This document shows positions 1-6,044 of a stretch of 7,760 nucleotides of DNA, piece after piece. Under the pieces are notes generated by a model, which saw nothing but the letters and a program-made list of their open reading frames with translations, did no database searches and was not told the origin of the DNA. The DNA lies in assembly GCA_947494085.1 (NCBI GenBank), contig CANLTP010000038.1:1-7760 (forward strand). The letters run 5' to 3'. The position numbers were made by a program, and so were the translations under genes. Origin of the DNA: Actinomycetota bacterium (lineage in GTDB: Bacteria > Actinomycetota > Actinomycetes > Nanopelagicales > Nanopelagicaceae). Numbering within the stretch: position 1 is the stretch's first letter; each line of letters starts with the position of its first letter.

Positions 1-68
1 ACAATAAAATTAAGTAAACTAACTTTCAATAAAAGTCTAATAATTTTTATTTATAAGTTTTAAATTAG
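1..68. other. AT-rich leader upstream of tRNA-Arg
   Basis: This stretch is almost entirely A and T and has no supportable gene. It precedes the tRNA on the + strand and probably carries its promoter and UP-like A/T tracts. Candidate TANNNT -10 hexamers are TAATTT at 41-46 and TAAGTT at 54-59; the second would start transcription a few bases before the mature tRNA. No convincing TTGACA-like -35 is present. The left part may also be the 3' flank of a gene outside the window. Confidence 0.5.
54..59 (+). promoter_or_regulatory. candidate -10 element of the tRNA-Arg gene
   Basis: TAAGTT fits the TANNNT pattern and would place the start site near position 66, just before the tRNA 5' end at 69. The region is so AT-rich that such hexamers arise by chance (TAATTT at 41-46 and TAAATT at 61-66 also match), and no clear -35 is seen, so this is a weak call. 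Confidence 0.25.
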
Positions 69-144
69 GTCCTAGTAGCTCAGTGGATAGAGCAACCGCC
101 TCCTAAGCGGTAGGTCGCAGGTTCAACTCCCGCCTAGGACACCA
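69..144 (+). tRNA. tRNA-Arg (anticodon CCU), CCA encoded
   Basis: A complete cloverleaf can be folded. The acceptor stem GTCCTAG (69-75) pairs with CTAGGAC (134-140), followed by discriminator A141 and encoded CCA (142-144). The D stem is GCTC/GAGC (78-81 with 90-93). The anticodon stem ACCGC/GCGGT (95-99 with 107-111) closes the loop CTCCTAA, with anticodon CCT at 102-104, reading AGG arginine codons. The variable loop is short (112-116). The T loop TTCAACT (122-128) is closed by GCAGG/CCCGC, which has one A119-C131 mismatch in the middle of the T stem. The isotype is set by the anticodon, and the arm lengths are normal. The purU gene on the opposite strand ends only 8 bases downstream. Confidence 0.96.
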
Positions 145-152
145 GAGAAACA

Positions 153-989
153 TTAATTATGAAAAACAACGGTTTTATCGCCAACGATAAAGATTCTATC
201 TTCGGCGAAATCGCGAACTGCGCGCGATAAGACACGACGTTCAATATCGCGACCAGTTGCAATTAAATCTTCAGGTGTTGAGGCATGAGTTACATGCGCA
301 ACATCTTGATCAATAATTGGACCTTCATCTAAATCAGGTGTTACAAAGTGCGCAGTTGCACCGATGATCTTTACACCACGAGCATGTGCTTGGTGATAAG
401 GCTTAGCACCTTTAAATCCTGGTAAGAACGAGTGATGAATGTTTATGATTCGGCCACTCATTTTTTGGCAGAATTCTTTGGTAAGAATCTGCATGTAACG
501 AGCAAGGACAACAAGATCAATTTCAAGCTCTGTTACTAATTTAGAAATCTCAGCTTCCGCGTCGGCCTTAGCCAATTTGCTCTGGTCAATAAATTTAATT
601 CCATGAGATTCAACTAGGGTTTTCAAATCACTGTGGTTGGAAACTACTGCTGGAATTTCGACTGGAAGTTCGCCAAGCTCTTGAAGGTAGAGCAGGTCGC
701 GAAGACAGTGTGATTCTTTTGTAACAAGGATTAGCGCCTTCTTCTGCTTTGCAACAGAGCGAAGTGAAAGCTTTGGCTTAAATTGGCCGAGCCCATTCTC
801 TAAAATTTCGCGAACCTTAGTTAACTCAATTTCACTCTCGAAGCGAGTGCGCATTACAAAATCTTGGGTTGTGGGATCTGTGAATTGTTGATTCTCAATT
901 ATGTTTCCTCGCGCAGCAAGAACCGCAGTGGTCATCGCATGCACGATGCCTGGTTGGTCCTTACATTGCAGGGTTACTATCAAATCCAT
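153..989 (-). CDS. purU: formyltetrahydrofolate deformylase (PurU)
   Basis: PurU hydrolyses 10-formyl-THF to formate and THF in the cytoplasm, balancing the one-carbon pool and supplying formate. The 278-aa length matches the family (about 280 in E. coli). Residues 1-80 form an N-terminal ACT regulatory domain beginning with the typical DQPGIVHAMT stretch (11-20). Residues 84-270 are a formyltransferase fold. The catalytic triad known from PurN/PurU is intact: N183 and H185 in NIHHSFLPGF and D221 in LDEGPIIDQD. The ATG at 987-989 lies 9 bp after the stop of the MMPL exporter gene on the same strand, with no clear Shine-Dalgarno sequence, so it is probably co-transcribed with it. The gene converges on tRNA-Arg with only 8 bp between. 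A different folate gene, 5-FCL, lies at the other end of the window. The ACT domain separates it from PurN. Confidence 0.95.
   Translation of the reverse strand: MDLIVTLQCKDQPGIVHAMTTAVLAARGNIIENQQFTDPTTQDFVMRTRFESEIELTKVREILENGLGQFKPKLSLRSVAKQKKALILVTKESHCLRDLLYLQELGELPVEIPAVVSNHSDLKTLVESHGIKFIDQSKLAKADAEAEISKLVTELEIDLVVLARYMQILTKEFCQKMSGRIINIHHSFLPGFKGAKPYHQAHARGVKIIGATAHFVTPDLDEGPIIDQDVAHVTHASTPEDLIATGRDIERRVLSRAVRDFAEDRIFIVGDKTVVFHN
174..191. other. perfect 7-bp hairpin at the 3' end of purU
   Basis: TTTATCG (174-180) and CGATAAA (185-191) form a perfect inverted repeat around a CCAA loop, inside the last codons of purU. On the minus strand it is followed about 8 nt later by a run of five T before the stop codon, so it could act as a weak terminator or 3'-end stabiliser for purU. 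On the + strand no T run follows. The stem is AT-rich and lies in coding sequence, so function is uncertain. Confidence 0.3.
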
Positions 990-998
990 TGCAGAAGT

Positions 999-3098
999 TT
1001 AATGGCTAATTGTGAATCTCTTTAACGCTTTCGGTGCCCACCAGTTACGTTCACCAAATAAGCGCATGAGCGCTGGAACAAGCAAGGCTCGAACTAAGGT
1101 CGCATCTAGAAGAATCGCAAAGGCGACACCAAATCCCATGGCCTTAATTGATGTAACACCGCTTGTCATAAAGATCGCAAAGACCACTGAAAGGATTACC
1201 GCTGCTGCAGTAATTATTCGGGCAGATTTTTGAAGTCCGAGAGCAACCGACTCAACATTTGAATGGCCGGCGTCATGCTCTTCTTTAATTCTAGAGAGAA
1301 GGAATACTTCGTAATCCATTGATAATCCAAATGCAACTACTGCAATCAGAATAACAATTGAGGTATCTATGGTTCCGGTATTCGTAAATGAACCAACAAG
1401 CCAAGTGAAATTATCACCAATAAAGATCCAGGTCATTGCGCCCAGGGTTGCAGATAATGAGAGCAAATTCAGGATTACGGCTTTGATCGGCAGAATTATT
1501 GAACCAGTAAACATAAACAATAGAATCAATGTTCCAATTGCAATCCAACCAAGTGCTAGTGGTAATTTCTGGGCTATACCAATCTGGCTATCAGCATAAT
1601 CAGCTGCAACGCCACCAACTAAAGTTCCTTCTGGAACATCTAGTGTGCGAATTTCTGTAATCATTTTTTCTGCAGCAGGAGTGCGCGCACCCATGCTGTG
1701 AATTGCGGCGATTCGGACATCTGTTCCAACAGTTTCAGGCGCACCTATATTGATTACACCTGGAACATTTGCAAGATCACTTACAAAGTTATTTATGGCA
1801 ACCATTTTTGATGTGCCATTTGGAACAATAATTTCAATTGGGTTTGCTTGTTCACCGGGGAATTTTTCTAAACCAACTTTTGCAGCAATAGCTGCCTTAT
1901 CACTGGCAGGCAATACCCGAGTATCAACTTGCGAGAAGGCAATATCTTTAATTGGTGAAGCAATGGTTCCTAGAATTAAAAGTGATAGGAAAACAACAGC
2001 CACTGGTCGCTTCATTACAAAACGTGCGGTGTGTGCCCATCGGCCATCTTCCTTAGGAGTAATTGCACTCTTGCGCACTACGAATTTATCGATCTTGGTT
2101 CCAAGTAGTGCCAAGATTGCTGGTATTGGAATAAGTGCACCAAGAATTGCAATTGCTACGACTGCAACTCCACCATAACCAAATGACTTTAAGAACATTT
2201 GTGGAAAGAACATAAGGGATGCCAAGCTGATCATTACCGTGATGCCTGAGAAGAAAACAGTTCGACCAGCAGTTTCTACGGTCTGCGCAACTGCTTCTTC
2301 GACGCTCTTTCCGGAATGAAGTTCTTCCCGGAAGCGATTCACTATCAGTAGTGAGTAATCAATGCCTAGACCCATGCCCAAACCAGTTACTAAGTTCAAG
2401 GCAAAAATACTTACACCCGTAGCAAGGCTTATTAGATAGAGAATTAGGAAAGCCCCAAGAATTGCACTTACTGCAACAACAACTGGCATTGCAGATGCAA
2501 TCAGGCCACCGAAGACAAAGAGAAGAAAGAGAAATGTAAGTGGGATTGAAATCGCTTCAGCAAACTTTAAATCACTTGAAATTCTTTCATTAATAGCATT
2601 GTTAAAAGTGGAGAAACCACCAACATAAATTCTTAGGTTTCCAACTTCGCCATCATATTTTTTCTGCAATTCTGCTGCTAATTTATCCAAACTAGTTAAA
2701 TCTGCTTCAGTGCCATAGATAAAGAGGTAAGCGGCATTTCCATCTTCACTCACTAATTGTTTCGCGCCACCAGCGCTCCAATATGAAAGCGTGTTGGCAA
2801 CGCCAGATCTAGCGCGTAGATCTGCTTCAATCGGTGCAACTTCGGCGGCAACTGCTGGATCTGCAACGCTCTTGCCAGCGTCAATAATGAAAATTATTGC
2901 TGGATCTTTTACTTTGAAAGTATCTGTTAGATATGTCGCAGCTTTTGAAGAATCACTATTGGGATCTGAATATCCGCCACCTTCAAGTCGGGCAAATACA
3001 AGTGAACCGATTACACCTGCTGCGATAGTGGCAACAATAAATCCTGCCAATACACCTTTACGGCGTCTGAATAATGTGCGACCCAACTTCTCAAACAT
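999..3098 (-). CDS. MMPL/RND family membrane transporter
   Basis: This 699-aa protein has the duplicated RND layout of MmpL-type exporters. TM1 is at about 15-37, with an extracytoplasmic domain at 38-175 and TM2-6 at about 180-333. TM7 (about 365-382) starts the second half, with a second outer domain at 383-510 and TM8-12 at about 512-678. The paired Asp-Tyr motifs of TM4 and TM10, used for proton relay in MmpL proteins, are present: D247-Y248 in GLGIDYSLLIVNRFREEL and D595-Y596 in GLSMDYEVFLLSRIKEEH. It is shorter than mycobacterial MmpL proteins (about 950 aa) and closer in size to the compact YdfJ-like group. The substrate cannot be read from sequence; lipids, siderophores or small toxic molecules are all possible. 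An AGAGAG Shine-Dalgarno-like stretch (3109-3114 on the complement) sits 10 nt before the ATG. It is divergent from the 38-aa gene and leads into purU 9 bp downstream. Confidence 0.92.
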   Translation of the reverse strand: MFEKLGRTLFRRRKGVLAGFIVATIAAGVIGSLVFARLEGGGYSDPNSDSSKAATYLTDTFKVKDPAIIFIIDAGKSVADPAVAAEVAPIEADLRARSGVANTLSYWSAGGAKQLVSEDGNAAYLFIYGTEADLTSLDKLAAELQKKYDGEVGNLRIYVGGFSTFNNAINERISSDLKFAEAISIPLTFLFLLFVFGGLIASAMPVVVAVSAILGAFLILYLISLATGVSIFALNLVTGLGMGLGIDYSLLIVNRFREELHSGKSVEEAVAQTVETAGRTVFFSGITVMISLASLMFFPQMFLKSFGYGGVAVVAIAILGALIPIPAILALLGTKIDKFVVRKSAITPKEDGRWAHTARFVMKRPVAVVFLSLLILGTIASPIKDIAFSQVDTRVLPASDKAAIAAKVGLEKFPGEQANPIEIIVPNGTSKMVAINNFVSDLANVPGVINIGAPETVGTDVRIAAIHSMGARTPAAEKMITEIRTLDVPEGTLVGGVAADYADSQIGIAQKLPLALGWIAIGTLILLFMFTGSIILPIKAVILNLLSLSATLGAMTWIFIGDNFTWLVGSFTNTGTIDTSIVILIAVVAFGLSMDYEVFLLSRIKEEHDAGHSNVESVALGLQKSARIITAAAVILSVVFAIFMTSGVTSIKAMGFGVAFAILLDATLVRALLVPALMRLFGERNWWAPKALKRFTISH

Positions 3099-3108
3099 GA
3101 CTTCTATT

Positions 3109-3114
3109 CTCTCT
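3109..3114 (-). promoter_or_regulatory. Shine-Dalgarno-like site of the MMPL gene
   Basis: The minus strand reads AGAGAG 10 nt before the ATG at 3096-3098. It is purine-rich but not a perfect anti-SD match. It supports the chosen start and suggests that this gene, unlike its divergent neighbour, has a leader. Confidence 0.4.
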
Positions 3115-3132
3115 ATTAGTTGATTTGATGAT

Positions 3133-3138
3133 TAGTAT
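3133..3138 (+). promoter_or_regulatory. -10 element for a leaderless 38-aa gene
   Basis: TAGTAT fits TANNNT and is followed by exactly 6 nt before the ATG at 3145, so transcription would begin at the A of the start codon. No Shine-Dalgarno sequence precedes this ATG, in agreement with a leaderless transcript. No good -35 is visible. Confidence 0.5.
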
Positions 3139-3144
3139 TTACTT

Positions 3145-3261
3145 ATGAGTGATCCGAAAATCTTGCCAAAAATAACACAAGATGAAATTGATCCCCGCGA
3201 AGATGATGATTCAAAACGTGATGCTGAAATTGAGGGCGATCGTCCACCCCATCACGGCTAA
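3145..3261 (+). CDS. small acidic conserved-looking protein (38 aa)
   Basis: The frame runs from ATG at 3145 to TAA at 3259-3261 and encodes 38 residues. The peptide is very hydrophilic: MSDPKILPKITQDEID at the start, an acidic centre (EDDD) and a C-terminal DRPPHHG. It has no Cys, membrane segment or signal peptide. From memory, small Actinobacteria-wide hypothetical proteins share an ILPxIT-DE start and an RPPHH/RPPHW end; I could not check this here. Its function is unknown. Support for a real gene: it fills most of the gap between MMPL and fmdB in a genome with almost no spare DNA, a -10 hexamer stands 6 nt before the ATG, and its stop overlaps the fmdB stop. It is probably soluble and disordered. 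The main doubt is its shortness. Confidence 0.7.
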   Translation: MSDPKILPKITQDEIDPREDDDSKRDAEIEGDRPPHHG

Positions 3262-3494
3262 TCATTTTTTGGGGCCGGTGGTGGTGTCGGTGCCGCTGGA
3301 GTTGTTGTTGGCTTAGAAGTTCTTGAATCAGTTTTATAGAAACCAGAACCTTTAAAAACTACTCCGACATTCGAATAAACCTTCTGCACTTCGCCTTTGC
3401 ATTCTGGGCATTCGGTTAGAGCTTCATCGTTAAATGATTGAAATGCCTCGAATTGGTGGCCGCACTTGGTGCAGGCATATTCATATGTAGGCAT
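3258..3494 (-). CDS. FmdB family zinc-ribbon protein
   Basis: This 78-aa protein has the FmdB/CxxC regulatory-type zinc ribbon. It begins MPTYEYACTKCGHQFE, with zinc-binding cysteines C8, C11, C29 and C32, and continues to the family hallmark GSGFYKTD (49-56). Residues 58-78 are a disordered Thr/Pro/Ala-rich tail. FmdB was named as a regulator of formamide/amide genes. From memory, a related M. tuberculosis protein (Rv0991c, Ruc) is reported to be a redox-controlled chaperone with a disordered tail, which fits this architecture. In many Actinobacteria this gene lies near 5-FCL; here copC, copD/ctaG and an acyl-CoA dehydrogenase gene lie between them. TACAAT stands 7 nt before the ATG, suggesting a leaderless or near-leaderless mRNA. 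The stop overlaps that of the convergent 38-aa gene. The family is clear; the role is not. Confidence 0.93.
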   Translation of the reverse strand: MPTYEYACTKCGHQFEAFQSFNDEALTECPECKGEVQKVYSNVGVVFKGSGFYKTDSRTSKPTTTPAAPTPPPAPKND

Positions 3495-3500
3495 GGTGAG

Positions 3501-3506
3501 TATTGT
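3501..3506 (+). promoter_or_regulatory. candidate -10 element of the copC operon
   Basis: TATTGT is the only TANNNT hexamer on the + strand of this 62-bp spacer. It would start transcription near 3513 and give copC a leader of about 44 nt containing a proper Shine-Dalgarno sequence. The -35 region would fall inside the fmdB start and matches consensus poorly. Confidence 0.35.
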
Positions 3507-3507
3507 A
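3502..3507 (-). promoter_or_regulatory. -10 element of the FmdB gene
   Basis: On the minus strand this reads TACAAT, five of six bases of TATAAT, with 7 nt to the ATG at 3492-3494. There is no Shine-Dalgarno sequence between, so the transcript should be leaderless or carry a one-base leader. It is offset by one base from a TATTGT hexamer on the other strand. Confidence 0.55.
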
Positions 3508-3545
3508 AAGAAGTGAGAGAATTACATCTAATCGGGAATCAATTT

Positions 3546-3552
3546 GAGAGGA
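3546..3552 (+). promoter_or_regulatory. Shine-Dalgarno of the CopC-like gene
   Basis: GAGAGGA is a good anti-SD match ending 4 nt before the ATG at 3557. It is the clearest ribosome binding site in the window and fixes the start at the methionine directly before the signal peptide. Confidence 0.75.
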
Positions 3553-3556
3553 AATC

Positions 3557-4126
3557 ATGAAGGTCGGCAGAGTATTTCGAAGCACATTCTCAGGAACAAT
3601 TGTTCTCCTTTCAATCTTTGCAGCCCCCGCCTTCGCTAACAGCATCACCGCTTCTGTGCCACAAGCCGGATCAGTTCTCACAACTTCTCCAAATTCGATT
3701 GCAATTTCAACTGCTGCCGCGCTTTCTGAACAAGGAAGTTTAATTGTTGTTAATAATCCAAATGGTGTTGCAGTCGATGACGGTTCAATAACAGTTAATG
3801 GCAATACTGCTGAAGTAGGTTTAACTGAATTAGTTACGACCGGTGTCTACACCGTGAACTACACGCTTCTTTCAGATACCGATGACCCACTTACTGGTTC
3901 ATATACATTTTTGTTTAATGCGCCATCAAGCCTTGGAAGTCCAACACCAGCACCAACCCAAACATCGGCAGAAGCAACTGTAGAAAATCAGAATTTGAAT
4001 AATGGATCAAATGCATTTGTTTACACGCTATTGGTAATCGCGGCTTTTGTTTTTATATTTTTGGTTTGGTATGCAAAACAAACATTTGGCGGAGTAAAAC
4101 GCTCACCTAAAACTAAGCGCAAATAA
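3557..4126 (+). CDS. CopC-like domain protein, membrane-anchored, no copper ligands
   Basis: The 189-aa product has a signal peptide (1-27, cleaved after APAFA). A CopC/YcnJ-type beta-sandwich follows at about 28-121, with SxPxxGSxLxxxPxxIxI near its start and GVYTVNY...SYTF at its end. Next come a Ser/Thr/Pro linker (122-150), a C-terminal membrane helix (about 153-172) and a basic KRSPKTKRK tail. It would sit outside the cytoplasmic membrane, anchored at its C terminus. CopC normally binds Cu(II) with the mature N-terminal His and an Asp and His of the SxDGH motif. Here these positions are N28, T108 and D110, and the whole protein contains no His or Cys and no Met beyond the start. Direct copper binding by the known site is therefore unlikely. 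It is followed 13 bp later by the CopD-CtaG gene, its usual partner. CopC-like fold assignment is solid; the function is inferred. Confidence 0.82.
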   Translation: MKVGRVFRSTFSGTIVLLSIFAAPAFANSITASVPQAGSVLTTSPNSIAISTAAALSEQGSLIVVNNPNGVAVDDGSITVNGNTAEVGLTELVTTGVYTVNYTLLSDTDDPLTGSYTFLFNAPSSLGSPTPAPTQTSAEATVENQNLNNGSNAFVYTLLVIAAFVFIFLVWYAKQTFGGVKRSPKTKRK

Positions 4127-4139
4127 CCGAATTTAAGTT

Positions 4140-6032
4140 ATGCAATTTTCCACCGATACCCATATTCCAGATGTATCGGGAACGCTTAATTTAATAACGC
4201 CGCTGGTCAAAGATCTACAAATACTTTCAGCTACAACACTAATCGGTTTACTTATTGCCATTGCCTTCTTTATCCGGGAAGAACACTCGAAGCTATTACC
4301 TGAAGGTATTCGCATTCGTAATCTTGCAATAATTCCGGCAGCTGCTTGGCTTTTATCTAGTCTCGGTGTTTTATTTGTTGAGTTAGCAAATTTGCTAGCC
4401 ATCCCAATTTCAGAGTCCTTTGATTTAGTTGTAATCAGATCTTTTGTAACTCAAACTGCCCTTGGAAAAAGTTTTGGAATCAACATCGCAGCAGCTGCGA
4501 TTGTCTTGCTATTTCTTCCCAGAATTTCGAAAACTACAGGTTCATTTTTCATTCTCGGAATAACTTTCATTGGTGTTCTTGCACCTGTCTTCCAGAGCCA
4601 TTCAAGTAGTTCCGGAAATCACGGATTAGCAATTGGATCGCTATTGATTCACGTAATTGGAATCTCGCTCTGGGTCGGGGGAATTATTGCTTTGATCTTG
4701 ATAAGTAAAGCAGAGCGAGCAATTGCAATCCCAAGATTTAGCACGTTGGCGCTCTGGGCAGCAATTGCGGTTTGTTTGAGCGGAGCTATTAATGCCTGGA
4801 CTCGATTAAATTTTCGAGATGCCTGGAATTCACAATATGGAAATTTAGTTATCTACAAGATTATCTTGAGTGCAATTCTTATCTTTATCGGTGCTACCCA
4901 CCGAAAATATATTATTAAGAAATTAGAAGGCTCCAGGCAGGTTTACCAACTTTTAATCGTTGAAATCCTTGTAATGGTTACAGCTATTAGCGCTGGTGCT
5001 TGGCTCTCTACAACTGCGCCACCTGTTCCGGCAAGCCCGAGAGATATTGGCATTGCCGAAACAATTGCGGGAAGCCCAATGCTTCCTGCTCCGACTTTCA
5101 AAAATATTCTGTGGACTTATGTTCCAGATGCAGCATTCATGGGAATTTTGATTCTCATTACCGCGCTATATATAAGAGGAGTAGTAATTCTTGCAAAGCG
5201 TGGAGATAAGTGGCCGATCGGGCGAACCATTTCATTTGCACTTGCAGTTGCGGCGACAGATTTTGCAACTAGTGGCGGGCTTGGTGCATATGCGCATTTT
5301 GCTTTCTCGTATCACATGGTTGCTCACATGATTCTGGGAATGGTTGCGCCAATCGGATTTGTTCTGAGTGCGCCGATAACGCTAGCGCTTCGCACGCTTC
5401 CAATCGGGCGAACTCCAGATGAACGCGGTATTCGTGGAAATTTAATTGCGCTACTGCATTCAAAGTATTTTAGAGTTATTTCAAACCCAGTTGTAGCGCT
5501 AGCAATTTTTGATGGCTCACTCTTCTTGCTCTATATGACACCGCTCTTCGGCGATTTAATGCAGAGCCACCAAGGACATCTATTTATGAATATCCATTTC
5601 CTACTCGCTGGAACTCTCTTCTTCCATGTAATCGTAGGAATTGATCCCTCACCAAAGCGTGTTCCTTACATTGTTCGAATAATTATTTTATTTGCTGCAA
5701 TGAGTATTCATGCGTTTTTCTCAATTGCTTTGTTATCAGCCACAACACTTCTAGATGGTGGCTACTTCCTTAGCTTAGAGCGACCTTGGTCGACAGATTT
5801 GTTAGCGGACCAAAGTGCAGGTGGAGCTGTTGGATGGGCAATGGGAGAAATCCCAATCCTGATTGCGTTGATTGCAACATTCATTCAATGGGTGCGCGAT
5901 GACAAAAAGGAGACCAGACGGATTGACCGGGCTGAAGATCGTGCAGCGGCCATGGGCGAAGATGACGACTTAGCAAAATACAATAAATATCTGGCTGGTT
6001 TATCTCGATTAGACGAAACCAAAGAAAGTTGA
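4140..6032 (+). CDS. CopD domain fused to cytochrome c oxidase assembly factor CtaG
   Basis: This 630-aa polytopic protein joins two membrane domains, a fusion known in Actinobacteria (for example mycobacterial Rv0102-type proteins). Residues 1-290 form a CopD-like domain of about eight helices, with H154, H161 and H171 around HVIGISLWVGG. After a periplasmic linker (291-328) comes a seven-helix caa3-type CtaG domain (about 329-585). Its conserved histidines include H386, H392 and H396 in AHFAFSYHMVAHM, H477 and H480, H486 and H496 in NIHFLLAGTLFFHVIVG, and H524. A charged cytoplasmic tail follows (585-630). CopD is linked to copper import and CtaG to copper delivery to the CuB centre of cytochrome c oxidase, so the protein probably moves copper across the membrane for oxidase assembly. 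The ATG at 4140 lies 13 bp after the CopC-like gene with only a weak ribosome site, suggesting translational coupling. Unlike CopC, it keeps its histidines. Confidence 0.93.
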   Translation: MQFSTDTHIPDVSGTLNLITPLVKDLQILSATTLIGLLIAIAFFIREEHSKLLPEGIRIRNLAIIPAAAWLLSSLGVLFVELANLLAIPISESFDLVVIRSFVTQTALGKSFGINIAAAAIVLLFLPRISKTTGSFFILGITFIGVLAPVFQSHSSSSGNHGLAIGSLLIHVIGISLWVGGIIALILISKAERAIAIPRFSTLALWAAIAVCLSGAINAWTRLNFRDAWNSQYGNLVIYKIILSAILIFIGATHRKYIIKKLEGSRQVYQLLIVEILVMVTAISAGAWLSTTAPPVPASPRDIGIAETIAGSPMLPAPTFKNILWTYVPDAAFMGILILITALYIRGVVILAKRGDKWPIGRTISFALAVAATDFATSGGLGAYAHFAFSYHMVAHMILGMVAPIGFVLSAPITLALRTLPIGRTPDERGIRGNLIALLHSKYFRVISNPVVALAIFDGSLFLLYMTPLFGDLMQSHQGHLFMNIHFLLAGTLFFHVIVGIDPSPKRVPYIVRIIILFAAMSIHAFFSIALLSATTLLDGGYFLSLERPWSTDLLADQSAGGAVGWAMGEIPILIALIATFIQWVRDDKKETRRIDRAEDRAAAMGEDDDLAKYNKYLAGLSRLDETKES

Positions 6033-6044
6033 GTTAATTAACCC

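Noticed and set aside
1..60. Open + frame at the left edge that could be the tail of an upstream protein
   Set aside because: The stretch is almost pure A/T and stop-free for only 20 codons; its content looks like a tRNA leader, not coding sequence.
1750..2178. 142-codon + strand open frame inside the MMPL gene
   Set aside because: It is antisense to a clear full-length RND transporter with conserved motifs, and its translation has no recognisable domain.
2791..3123. 110-codon + strand open frame opposite the MMPL start
   Set aside because: It overlaps the signal/TM1 and first outer domain of a well-supported gene and has low-complexity composition.
3247..3274. CCCC/GGGG pairing around the convergent stops with a T run in the loop, considered as a terminator
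   Set aside because: The T run is in the loop rather than after the stem, so it does not have intrinsic terminator geometry on either strand.
3481..3804. 107-codon minus strand frame over the CopC-like gene and fmdB start
   Set aside because: It would overlap two supported genes and the promoter spacer; the CopC-like gene has a signal peptide, a strong Shine-Dalgarno sequence and a known fold.
4133..4402. 89-codon minus strand frame over the start of copD-ctaG
   Set aside because: It is a shadow of a long polytopic membrane protein with conserved histidines.
6034..6041. TTAATTAA palindrome between copD-ctaG and the acyl-CoA dehydrogenase gene
   Set aside because: It is an 8-bp AT palindrome expected in AT-rich spacers, with no second copy or spacing suggesting an operator.
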